Assembly: GCF_000785785.1 (NCBI RefSeq)
Contig: NZ_JRQN01000010.1
Location: 1-64,000 of the forward strand
Direction: 5' to 3'
Source: Streptococcus uberis
GTDB lineage: Bacteria > Bacillota > Bacilli > Lactobacillales > Streptococcaceae
Length of the DNA stretch: 64,000 nucleotides
In this document: positions 47,367 to 56,165 of the stretch, in pieces
Numbering within the stretch: the stretch's first letter is position 1
Layout: every line of letters starts with the position of its first letter
The notes under the pieces: generated by a model
What the model saw: the letters and a program-made list of their open reading frames with translations, nothing else
Told to the model about the DNA's origin: nothing
Databases searched by the model: none
Made by a program: the position numbers and the translations under genes

Positions 47367-47834
47367 ATGGACAAAAAATTAATACCGATCGAATCTGGTC
47401 ATCTGTTAACATTAAGCTATGATGTCAATGGACATATTGACGACTTTTGGAACTTATTAGCCACTACTTCTGGTTTGCAGAAATGGTTCCCGGAGTTGTC
47501 TCGCCAAGAAAACTGCTTGCACTTCACAGCAGGTGACTTTACTGACAGCTTAGCTATTCTAAACGAAGAAACAAACAAAGCTTTCGCTTTTGAGTGGTTT
47601 GGAGCTACTATCCATTTTTCAATCAGTAAGAATGAGAGCACTAATAATCATCACATTGTCTTTACTGAAGAAATCCCATCTACTGTTAACAATCTGTCAA
47701 CTGATTTAGCAGGATGGTATAACCAAAATCAACGCTTACGAATTTATGCTAATACTGGTCACCTCCCCGAGGTCAAGGCCCTTCAACAAGACTCCAAAGA
47801 TTGGATCGACAGTCAATTACGAAAAAAGAGATAA
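47367..47834 (+). CDS. SRPBCC/AHSA1-like protein
   Basis: 155 residues. The sequence SYDVNGHIDDFWNLLATTSGLQKWFPEL and the later LAGWYNQNQRLRIYA fit the START/SRPBCC hydrophobic-pocket fold of AHSA1-like proteins. The ligand is unknown. No ribosome site precedes the ATG (GACAAATG) and a promoter lies immediately upstream, so its mRNA may be leaderless. Divergent from the ABC operon, convergent with jag. Confidence 0.7.
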   Translation: MDKKLIPIESGHLLTLSYDVNGHIDDFWNLLATTSGLQKWFPELSRQENCLHFTAGDFTDSLAILNEETNKAFAFEWFGATIHFSISKNESTNNHHIVFTEEIPSTVNNLSTDLAGWYNQNQRLRIYANTGHLPEVKALQQDSKDWIDSQLRKKR

Positions 47835-47858
47835 GCATACTAAAGCTTATCTCTTTTT
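47822..47858. terminator. bidirectional terminator between the SRPBCC gene and jag
   Basis: AAAAAAGAGATAAGC and GCTTATCTCTTTTT pair around an 8-base loop between convergent genes; A and T runs on both sides suit both directions. Confidence 0.75.
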
Positions 47859-48792
47859 AATTTTCCAAACTGACAACGACATAACGATTAGGATCATTTC
47901 CTTCTGAATAACTTGTTACACCTTCGATGCTTGAAATTGTTTTATGTACGATTTTACGTTCACTGTTACTCATTGGGTCCATTGTATAATCTTCTTCAGT
48001 TTCAAGCACACGAGTGGCTATCTTTTGAGTGAAGTCAATCAATGTTTCCGTCCTATGTTCAACATAGTCATGAACATTGACATTTACCGCAAAATTTTTC
48101 GAATAGCGATCATGCAAGAAATTTTGAGCTAACAGTTGTAATGATTTCAAAACTTTTCCATGATAGCCAATCACACGACCAGCTTCTTGTGTTTCGACCT
48201 GAATATTGATTTGGCGACGATTATGTCTCGTTTCAAGGCTGGCATCGATATCCATTTCATAGATAATCTTCTCAATATAAGCTGTCACTTCTTCTGCAGC
48301 TTTTTCAATGTCTTTACTTAGTGTATCTTCTGTAAATTCACTAGCAACAAACTCTTCGAAGGTTTGTTCTTTTTTCACTTGCTCATCAGCCCTAGCAGTT
48401 GGTTGGAATGAAATTGCTTCTTCATCAACCTTACTTGTCTGGTCTTGCGGTTGTGGTGCAATTGAAGTCACCTTTGCACTATCAGCTGTTTCAGCTACTT
48501 GTTGTTCTGCTTCAATATCCTCTTTTTTGACTGGTTTATGTGGGTTAATAACCGGTGCGTTTTGACGGTTAATTTCATCGGGAACCCCTTTAACAGCCTT
48601 TTTATCAGCTTTATAAACTGTTTTTTCGTTTATTCCTTCAATATCAACTTGTGCTAACTTTTTACCAAAACCTAAGAAGCCTTTTTTCTCTTTTGAAATA
48701 ACTTTAATATGTGCTTTTAGGCGTGGCAATTGAAGTTCTTGCAACCCTTTTTCAATTGCTTCTTCAACAGTTTTACCTGTGTACAATACCAT
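47857..48792 (-). CDS. jag: RNA-binding protein Jag/KhpB (EloR)
   Basis: 311 residues: an N-terminal Jag_N domain (1-52, TGKTVEEAIEKGLQELQLPR), a variable acidic linker (about 70-160), a KH domain with GRVIGYHGKVLKSLQ, and a C-terminal R3H domain (DPMSNSERKIVHKTI). The pneumococcal homologue binds RNA with KhpA and helps control cell elongation. It follows yidC by 9 bases in the conserved rnpA-yidC-jag order. Confidence 0.92.
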   Translation of the reverse strand: MVLYTGKTVEEAIEKGLQELQLPRLKAHIKVISKEKKGFLGFGKKLAQVDIEGINEKTVYKADKKAVKGVPDEINRQNAPVINPHKPVKKEDIEAEQQVAETADSAKVTSIAPQPQDQTSKVDEEAISFQPTARADEQVKKEQTFEEFVASEFTEDTLSKDIEKAAEEVTAYIEKIIYEMDIDASLETRHNRRQINIQVETQEAGRVIGYHGKVLKSLQLLAQNFLHDRYSKNFAVNVNVHDYVEHRTETLIDFTQKIATRVLETEEDYTMDPMSNSERKIVHKTISSIEGVTSYSEGNDPNRYVVVSLEN

Positions 48793-48801
48793 AACTAACT
48801 C

Positions 48802-49614
48802 CTATTTCTTTTGTCTACGTGCTTTTTTACGGGCACGTCTTTCTTTACTTTTTTGTAATTTTTCTTCTTCAGCCTGTCGCTTGCGCTCAGCAATAATTTT
48901 AAAAGGATTATTCAGTAACATAAGCTGAAAGACTTGGAAAGCATTTGATACTGTCCAATACAAGACAACCCCACTTGCCAAACTAAATCCCATAAAGAAA
49001 ATCATTAGCGGCATAGCATAGGTCATTATAGTCATGACAATATTTTTTTCTTTTGCGGCTAAATTGGTTAGCCATGTTGATAAGAAAGTAAACAAAGCTG
49101 CTAAGATAGGTAAAATAAAATAAGGATCTGCTTTTGCTAATTCTACCCATAAAAAGGAACCTTCTTTAAGAAATGATACACGTGAAAGCGCTTGGAATAA
49201 GGCAATCATGACGGGCATTTGAATTAAAAGTGGAAAAATGCTGGCATATGGGTTAACACCATTGCGTTTATAAAGTGCCTGACTCTCCTCAGCTAAAGCC
49301 ATACGACTTTCTGTATCTTTTCCAGCATACTTGGTTTGTAATGCTTTTAATTCTGGTTGTAAATCTTGCATGCGCTGACTTGACTTAATTTGGATATTAA
49401 ACAAGGGCAGCAATACGATTCTGATAATCAGTGTAAATAGGATAATTCCCACACCAATGCTTCCGTCAAAGGATAACCATTGGATCGATTTCCCAAAAAA
49501 ATAAACCAATTGATCCCATCCGTTGGATGAGTTGGCCGAAATATTTCCATTGCCACAAGCTGCTAATAAAAGAGCCAATGGTATCAGGCTTGCAATTTTA
49601 ATCTGTTTTTTCAC
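48802..49614 (-). CDS. yidC: membrane protein insertase YidC (YidC1/OxaA)
   Basis: About 270 residues. A lipoprotein signal with lipobox LLAAC, then the YidC core of five helices with the family segments [21 protein letters not shown] and [17 protein letters not shown], and a long basic C-terminal tail ([16 protein letters not shown]) that can bind ribosomes. I favour a GTG start at 49614 with GGAAGG upstream, overlapping rnpA by 17 bases. Confidence 0.92.
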   Translation of the reverse strand: MKKQIKIASLIPLALLLAACGNGNISANSSNGWDQLVYFFGKSIQWLSFDGSIGVGIILFTLIIRIVLLPLFNIQIKSSQRMQDLQPELKALQTKYAGKDTESRMALAEESQALYKRNGVNPYASIFPLLIQMPVMIALFQALSRVSFLKEGSFLWVELAKADPYFILPILAALFTFLSTWLTNLAAKEKNIVMTIMTYAMPLMIFFMGFSLASGVVLYWTVSNAFQVFQLMLLNNPFKIIAERKRQAEEEKLQKSKERRARKKARRQKK

Positions 49615-49963
49615 TTCCGAAACCTTCCTCAAGCATATGTGCTAGTTTTAAGACATGTTTTATATTTTGTTTGACTTCTTGATAGTCTAGTTTTTCAACC
49701 CCTTTACGGGCAATGATAACAAAATCAGTTGGCTTCAGACTCTCCGAAAACTCCATAATGACATGTCGTATCTTCCTTTTAACAGCATTCCGTGTTACAG
49801 CATTTCCTATACGTTTACCAACTGAAATACCTAAACGAAAATGCTTTTGGCTATTATTTTCATTTAAAAAATAGATAACAAATCTACGATTTGCTGTACT
49901 TTCACCACCATCAAATATGGCTTGAAAATCTTTCTCACGCTTGACACGATAGGATTTCTTCAA
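49598..49963 (-). CDS. rnpA: ribonuclease P protein component
   Basis: 121 residues. The basic protein subunit assisting RNase P RNA in tRNA 5' maturation, with [25 protein letters not shown], the RNR signature. It starts with TTG after GGAG. rpmH, its usual upstream neighbour, lies elsewhere; upstream here is an argGH remnant. Confidence 0.95.
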   Translation of the reverse strand: MKKSYRVKREKDFQAIFDGGESTANRRFVIYFLNENNSQKHFRLGISVGKRIGNAVTRNAVKRKIRHVIMEFSESLKPTDFVIIARKGVEKLDYQEVKQNIKHVLKLAHMLEEGFGSEKTD

Positions 49964-50050
49964 AATTCAACTCCAACTATCTAAATTATTACTATTATAC
50001 CATAAAATTGAAAAAAGCCTCAACCCCAATGGATTTTGGCCAGTTTCTGT

Positions 50051-50794
50051 CTAATTGTCAAGTTCCAACTGATCTGCTTTAATTTGTTCTAATACTTGAC
50101 TAATAATCTGTGTCTGACCTAACATCTTGACACGAGCCATCGAGGTCTTCGTATCAAAGACTGCTAATTTTTGGTCAAAACTAATTGATACATCAAAACT
50201 TCCTCTGGTGTCGGATTCCAAGAATTTTCTAAGATGCCACATTCATTAGCACGTTCCCACAAATTTTGATCAATAAAATAAGGATTATCCAAATTAGCTG
50301 GTACAGGAATATCATTTGCTATAGCGAACTGAATTTCTTCCTCACGAGACCATTTCCATTCTCTGACTAATGCAATCACTTTTAATTGAGGATCTAATGC
50401 TGCAATAGCCACGTCAAAACGGACTTGGTCGTTACCTTTACCTGTACAACCATGTACAATAGAAGAAGCACCCATCTAGTGAGCAAGCTCAACAAGTTTT
50501 TTTAGAGATAAGAGGGCGACTAAGTGCTGAAACTAAAGGATACTTTTGTTCATAAAATGCATGAGCCTGTAAAGCAGGTAGAACAAAGTTTTCTGCAAAT
50601 TCACCCTTCACATCAAGAACATGTGCCTCAACTGCATCTATTTTCAAAGCCTTGTCATGGATAAATGGAAGATCTTTTCCTTCTCCGACATCCATACAGA
50701 CAGCAATAACATCATAAGTTTCTTTTAACCAAGCGATAGCAACAGAAGTATCCAAACCTCCAGAATAAGCTAAAATTTATTTTTCCTTTGACAT
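50051..50794 (-). pseudogene. argG-argH deletion remnant
   Basis: Pieces of argininosuccinate synthase (ArgG) and lyase (ArgH). The ATG at 50794 reads MSKEK then a stop; the same frame continues [17 protein letters not shown] to SRPLISKK, the ArgG N-terminus. A frameshift leads to [14 protein letters not shown] ... GILENSW, then near 50190 the text jumps to [21 protein letters not shown], the ArgH N-terminus, and ends after about 45 more residues. The C-terminal half of argG and most of argH are gone. It cannot make either enzyme. Confidence 0.85.
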
Positions 50795-50983
50795 AAGCAG
50801 TTCGCTTTTCTAAATATTATTAGTGTATATACTAATATACATTTATGTCAGTGTTAACTATTTTTGGTGTTTTTATTCCATTAATATCAAAAAACTCTTT
50901 TATTATTGTATTTTAAAGTTTTCTGCCTTTTATCAAAATCAATATATATCCCGATTCGCGACATATTATACTATTATGAAAAT

Positions 50984-51190
50984 CAAAAAAACTCGGATGG
51001 GAGTCCGAGTTCTTTACTGATGTAAAAATCAGTCAATATGTTATCCAAACAAAGACAACTGAATTGATCATTAGTAATAAAAGAGTCATATCAAAAATAT
51101 TATTTATTTATGGAGAGAGAGAGAAAAAACAATATTTTGATTGAATTGGGGATTAACTCTTAAAAACTAGTGATTTAAGTCTTTATTTAT
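50984..51190 (-). ncRNA. fasX: FasX regulatory RNA
   Basis: Downstream of fasA and reading the same way. TATAAT at 51197-51202 predicts a start near 51190; AACTCGGA/TCCGAGTT with a following T run (50984-51011) ends it. The predicted length, about 207 bases, agrees with FasX of S. pyogenes (about 205), as does its position between fasA and rnpA. In S. pyogenes FasX pairs with mRNAs for streptokinase and pilus or adhesin genes. No protein is supported here. Confidence 0.8.
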
Positions 51191-51196
51191 ATACTT

Positions 51197-51263
51197 ATTA
51201 TAGCGATAATATCTTGATTGGTACGTTTTTTTCCTGAAATGTTTATTTTTCATCCTAAAATGT
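51197..51263 (-). promoter_or_regulatory. fasX promoter with LytTR-type direct-repeat operator
   Basis: TATAAT lies at 51197-51202 with a poor -35. Upstream, ACATTTTAGG (51254-51263) and ACATTTCAGG (51233-51242) form a direct repeat with 21-bp period, the two-turn spacing used by LytTR regulators such as ComE and AgrA. FasA, a LytTR protein encoded next door, is the obvious ligand. Confidence 0.7.
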
Positions 51264-51278
51264 TAATTATTTAACGAT

Positions 51279-52011
51279 TTAGTGCAATTCTTGCCATTTT
51301 TCGATTAAACTTTTCATTTTGAGACGTGAAACCATACAATCATCTCCATTATCAAAATAAACCAATTGATTAAACTTGTCAATCCGAACAACATTTTTAA
51401 GATTAATTAAGTAAGAACGATGACAGAGGAATAATTCTGGAGCTACTTCTTGAATTTCAGAAAGTTTCCCATAAAACTCTAAGCGCTCGGTTTGTGTCCA
51501 CAAACAAACTTTATGAGGTGTTGTTGAGGTTGCAAAATAAAGGATATCTTTAAAGGGCATTTTTAGTTTGAGGTGTCTCAAAAATAAATAAATCTTCAGG
51601 TTCATTTTTTGACATCATTTCATTGGTATAAAAAATACATTCTTCAATCTGTTCTTTAAACTGCTCAGTATCAACAGATTTATCAATAAAATCTAAAGCA
51701 GATACTTTATACTTATACGAAATCGGAGCAAACTCTGAATGAGTTGTTACAAAAACAATAACTGCATTAGGATCTTTTTGACGAATCTCTGTCGCCAGTT
51801 CTAAACCTTTACGTGATTCGCCTTGAATTTCAATATCAAGAAAGAAAAGTTGATGATCTCCCTTTTCTCGGATAGCCTCGTATAACTTTCTAGGATTAGA
51901 AAAAACTTCCATAAATTTACAATTTATTTTATTTTCATCAAGAATGCTTTCAATTACAGATTCTATTCGAGTTTGCTGAATAAAATCATCTTCTAATATA
52001 AAAATGTTCAT
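51279..52011 (-). CDS. fasA: response regulator FasA (LytTR), frameshifted as sequenced
   Basis: A receiver domain (about 1-125: FILEDD, phospho-Asp in FFLDIEIQG) and a C-terminal LytTR DNA-binding domain (KDILYFATS, LFLCHRSYLINLKNV). The frame breaks near 51555-51560 in a run of five A: one frame ends PQTKNAL, and removing one A continues PQTKMPFKDILYF. Joined length is about 243 residues, normal for FasA/AgrA-type regulators. It starts one base after the preceding kinase gene. It should activate fasX through the repeat upstream of that gene. Confidence 0.85.
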
Positions 52012-52012
52012 T

Positions 52013-53325
52013 CTAGGGTCTCATTTCTAGGATTTGTCGTAAGCGATAATGATTGCTTCGGGTTGAAAAAGTTGCTGAGGGGTAATCATTTAATACAGAC
52101 AGGAAACGAGAGATACTTTTTTGATAGGATTCCACGTTAGTCACTGCATCACTGCTATTATATAGTTTGGTCATGTCCACTTTTTTATTCTTAGTAGCGT
52201 TTTCGATAATTAAAAACTGCTGCCCATCATCTTCAAAAAAGACAATTGAAATGAATGGCTTTATACTTCCTCTTGCTGTATCAATAGCATTATCTAATAA
52301 AATGGAAATTAATACAACTAAATCTAATAGTTTTACATGATAATGGTTAACTTTATCTGGAATTTCCAGGTAAACATCAATTCCTTGATGCTGCGCTTCA
52401 TAAATTTTTGTATTTAATAAACTCCGAACGACGCTATCTTCAATATTTTCTAAATCACCATAGCCAGTCGTTCTATCTAAAAATTGCAAAGCCGATTGTT
52501 GAACAACGGTATGATAAACTTGCTCAATATCTGTCCTACTTCCTTTATCTATACTATCTTTCAAACTAATCAAGATGTTTTCTGAGTCGTGTTTAAGCGT
52601 TCGAATATCTTGATAAAGACTCTCGATATAATTATTATAATTCTCAAGGTTATCAATGCGTTCTTGTTGGGCAAGCTTAAGTCTGTGGTGTAACTGCTGT
52701 TTAGCGAAACGATCTAACTGCATAATAAACCAAATGAGTACTGAAATATAAACCAAGGTGATATGAGTCCGGTAGGTTTGAAAAAAGTCAGGAAAAAGAC
52801 CAAGCTCTTTAGCAATAAATTTAACCAGAATTAAATAAGACAACATGGTAATATTCATCCCTAATACAAAATAGGAAAACCGCTCATTATTAATGTATCT
52901 GATGAGACTAATATCTAAATTAAAGAGGTAGGAAAATAAACCATAAACTGGTAAAATAACCGCGTAAACCATCACTTTTAGCCAAATATGATTATTAATA
53001 TCAGTTAGTGTTAGTAAAAAAAGTGGTGGCATGACACAAAGTGCCAACAATTTGTAAATAACCTCACATAATATGATGCAAATAAGCCATAAAACATATG
53101 ATGAGACCATTTCTTATCTCTCCTACTACTGTAAGAAAGACCAATAAAAAACAGCTGATTAAATAAAATACTATTTTCAAAAATGACATTTAACCCTAAA
53201 AACAATAGGTAGGTCAAACTTAATTCCCACCAAGGTTTTCTAATCCCAGAGGACCTACTAAAGAAATACCAAATATTAAAAAACAACAAACTATACAAAA
53301 TCAGCGTAGGAAATAGTGATGACAA
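52013..53325 (-). CDS. fasC: fas-locus AgrC-type sensor, acceptor-type kinase, frameshifted as sequenced
   Basis: About 437 residues when joined. N-terminal helices (to about 200) come first, then a coiled coil and IRTLKHDSENILISL, with phospho-acceptor His near 246. The N-box SILLDNAIDTA is present, but the glycine-rich ATP-lid (GxGxGL) is absent; instead LYNSSDAVTNVESYQ is found. The frame breaks near 53097-53101, where adding one A to AAGAAATGG restores KKMVSSYVLW. TTG start immediately after the stop of the preceding gene. It probably needs a partner for ATP-dependent phosphorylation. Confidence 0.75.
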
Positions 53326-54672
53326 TTAAACTTCTCCCCCTTCAGGTATCGTTAAAACATGACTAAATTGATAGTCAGCACTTTTTGTAGCTAGCGTAAC
53401 TAGTGGGTACTTTTTAAGTATGTTTTCAACACTGACTAAACCGATCCCACGCCCAGTACCTTTAGTGGAATAACCATCTTCAAAGATAGCCGAAATATCA
53501 ACCTGCTTTTCAAGCGTACTATTTTCAATAACAAAGTATTGCTTGTTTGACATCGTAAAGTAGGCAACAGCTATTTGTCTTTCTTTTGACAATTGCGCTG
53601 CTTCTATAGCATTATCAAAAAAGATTGAAATCAATAAGAGAAAATCAAGTTCCGGTATATTCGATTGATAGATATTATCTGGAACTTCCAAGGCGACACC
53701 TAGACCCTTTTGTTCAGCTTCAATTATTTTAGCAGAGAGTAAACTCTTTACAGAGGAAATAGAAACAGTCCCTAATTTAGCGATGTTATAATGCTTTTGG
53801 TCCCAATACTGATTGGCCTTGTCAACAATTTGATAATAGACTAATCTAACATGATCTAAGTCATCTTTTTCAATGGCTTGCCCCAATTTATCAAGACGTT
53901 TCAAATAGCTTACTTGGAACTCTTTACCATCTTTATATAAGCATTCTAAATGATGCCCATAGGATTCCAGATTTTGAATATACTCATCTTGTTCTTTTTT
54001 CAGATCTTCTTCCATATAGGCTTTTGATTTATGATTAAAATAAGATAATAAATAAAGAAACAATAAGGTAAAACTAAAAAAAAGAATTTTATAAGAAACT
54101 TCAACCTTCATCGGGTGCTTGTAATAGATAAATGGATCTACAAAACCTAAAACCAGAAAAATATCAACATAATAGGCCAACATAAAAATGATGAAGATAC
54201 TATAGAAGTTCTTTGCACGATCAGTCTTATCCATTTTAAAAATATGCTTATAATCATGTCCAACAAAATAGTCAACAAGCATAATCATCGGAAAAACTAA
54301 TAAATACACTATCAAGTTAACAAATGAATATCCAACGTTAATTTCATTTGTTAAGAAGATATATGGTAAAACAACTGTAATGAGAAAGCGGGAAAATAAA
54401 TCAACAAAAACACTTGGGAAAAAAGCAATGAATAACGATTGAAGGCTAAAGATTTTTCGTTTTTCTAACTTTAGTAACACTAAAAATAAAATAGGATCAA
54501 TTAATAACGGTGATAAAGCGGGAATTTGATTGATCAAAATAGCAAAAGACATTAAGAGTAAAAGCTTCCAGAAAGGGAACTTAATATCTGATAAAAATGA
54601 AAAAATATAAAATTCTGTTGAATAATAAACAATGATTGATAATATCAAACAGATTAAATGTAGTAATGGCAC
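53326..54672 (-). CDS. fasB: fas-locus AgrC-type sensor, ATPase-intact but histidine-less
   Basis: 448 residues. About seven helices (1-215), a coiled linker, then a HATPase domain with intact N-box SIFFDNAIEAA and lid STKGTGRGIGLVSVENIL. At the phosphorylation position the sequence is EFQVSYLKRL: Val254 stands where AgrC/ComD-type kinases have His. It may act as phosphate donor to the histidine-bearing product of the next gene. GTG start with AAAGGAG upstream. Confidence 0.75.
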   Translation of the reverse strand: MPLLHLICLILSIIVYYSTEFYIFSFLSDIKFPFWKLLLLMSFAILINQIPALSPLLIDPILFLVLLKLEKRKIFSLQSLFIAFFPSVFVDLFSRFLITVVLPYIFLTNEINVGYSFVNLIVYLLVFPMIMLVDYFVGHDYKHIFKMDKTDRAKNFYSIFIIFMLAYYVDIFLVLGFVDPFIYYKHPMKVEVSYKILFFSFTLLFLYLLSYFNHKSKAYMEEDLKKEQDEYIQNLESYGHHLECLYKDGKEFQVSYLKRLDKLGQAIEKDDLDHVRLVYYQIVDKANQYWDQKHYNIAKLGTVSISSVKSLLSAKIIEAEQKGLGVALEVPDNIYQSNIPELDFLLLISIFFDNAIEAAQLSKERQIAVAYFTMSNKQYFVIENSTLEKQVDISAIFEDGYSTKGTGRGIGLVSVENILKKYPLVTLATKSADYQFSHVLTIPEGGEV

Positions 54673-54756
54673 TAAATTCTCCTTTCTAGATTATCTATTT
54701 TATCACAATTCAATGGTGTTTGAAAAACACTCAATGGACAAACTAGTGTACAATAC

Positions 54757-54791
54757 AAAACTGCAGCCAATCTTTTTTAATAACTGCAGTT
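54757..54791 (-). terminator. weak terminator between the two fas kinase pairs
   Basis: AACTGCAG and CTGCAGTT pair around a 17-base loop, followed by TT on the minus strand. It separates the upstream kinase pair from fasB-fasC-fasA. Confidence 0.5.
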
Positions 54792-54823
54792 AATAATATG
54801 ACTTAATTCGTTTTAAGTTAACC

Positions 54824-56146
54824 TTATTTCAGGGTTGCTATTAATTCTTGGGTAAATTGATGATTCTTACTTTTTGTTGATAACTCAATCGACGAATATT
54901 GGTCAAGGATTTTCTTTACATTAGACAAGCCTAACCCTCTATTTCTACCTTTGGTCGAGAAGCCTTCTTTAAACACATTACTAATAGCGACTTGATTTTC
55001 CTTACTTGAATTTCGCACAATTAAATAGAGCTTCTCATCGTTATAGAAGAGGACTAAATCAATCGTTTTTTCTGCAGAGTCACAGGCGGCCTCAATTGCA
55101 TTATCAACAAAAACAGAGAGAATGACAATAAAATCAATAATATTCATTGGGATCTTATCAATTTGGTCTGGAATTTCAACGTTTGACGTCAATCCTAATT
55201 CATTGGCTTTAAATAATTTCGCAGCCAAAAGACTCTTTATCGTTGCAATTTTAATATTTACTAAACGATCAAGAGCATAGCGTTCCGATTGTTTTGGCTG
55301 TTTATTATTAATGAAAAGTGTTTGATAATCGTTCTTTAATTGTTCAATATCTTCTGAAGCAATACTCGGACCCATCTTCTCCAAAGACTCTCTGGTTTCT
55401 ACTTTAAACCGTCGAATTTCTTCATATAAAGAATTGACATACTGATTATAATTATTGAGATTAGTTAAATGATTTTGACGTTCTTCATAGATTTTATCGT
55501 CAACAAAACGTCTTGAATACTTAATAATTTGATGTAAACTCCACAGAAAAATCAAAATATAGCCTGCAATCATTAAATAACGAATCCTCGCTACCAAAGG
55601 GGCTATACTGGGGATATGATATTGTAAGAAAATAGTGAGTGATACAGCTACATAAAAGATAATCATCCCAATATTAAAAACTCGTAAATCATTTCGAGTT
55701 GTCGGTTGATTAGCTTGTTTTACCGCAATATAATCAATTTGCAAGAGGAAATGAACTAGGCGAGAAAAGGGGTAAACCAAGAGGTATGACAGTACAATAA
55801 AATAAGGATTATTGCTAGTTATAGCCGTTGAAGCATGAAAAATTGTTGGTATCGCAACATATCCCATAAACCGTGAAATTAACCTAACAATAGTAATTGC
55901 ATAAAAGGTGTAAAGAATATGTTGGGCTCTACTATAGGATTTATTAGTTAAATAAGAAAAAAGAAGTAAAAAAATTGGGTCAGACATGACATAAATACCA
56001 TCTAAGATGTATGTCCCAATCACTGCACTAACAAAATAGAGAAGGATGTAGGATGCTTTTAACTGACACTTGGTCAATTTATAATAGATTAATAAATAGG
56101 TTGCGTATATGACACAATACATTACAATTGTTGTACTTATAGACAA
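54824..56146 (-). CDS. additional AgrC-type sensor, ATPase-intact but histidine-less
   Basis: 440 residues. About six to seven helices (1-210) precede the linker. The region equal to the phosphorylation site reads IRRFKVETRESLEKM, with Val249 in place of His. The HATPase domain is intact: SVFVDNAIEAA and STKGRNRGLGLSNVKKIL. It pairs with the following histidine-bearing gene (19 bases away). TTG start preceded by GAGG. Not part of the two-kinase S. pyogenes fas locus as known to me. Confidence 0.75.
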   Translation of the reverse strand: MSISTTIVMYCVIYATYLLIYYKLTKCQLKASYILLYFVSAVIGTYILDGIYVMSDPIFLLLFSYLTNKSYSRAQHILYTFYAITIVRLISRFMGYVAIPTIFHASTAITSNNPYFIVLSYLLVYPFSRLVHFLLQIDYIAVKQANQPTTRNDLRVFNIGMIIFYVAVSLTIFLQYHIPSIAPLVARIRYLMIAGYILIFLWSLHQIIKYSRRFVDDKIYEERQNHLTNLNNYNQYVNSLYEEIRRFKVETRESLEKMGPSIASEDIEQLKNDYQTLFINNKQPKQSERYALDRLVNIKIATIKSLLAAKLFKANELGLTSNVEIPDQIDKIPMNIIDFIVILSVFVDNAIEAACDSAEKTIDLVLFYNDEKLYLIVRNSSKENQVAISNVFKEGFSTKGRNRGLGLSNVKKILDQYSSIELSTKSKNHQFTQELIATLK

Positions 56147-56165
56147 TTGTCTTACCTCGATTCTT

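Noticed and set aside
50823-51020. 65-codon plus-strand frame
   Set aside because: It is antisense to the 3' part of fasX and its terminator and is rich in Tyr/Phe/Ile/Lys, as expected by chance in AT-rich DNA.
51550-51605. Programmed frameshift in fasA at the A run
   Set aside because: No slippery heptamer with a following stem was evident, and five other genes here show comparable one-base shifts, so error is simpler.
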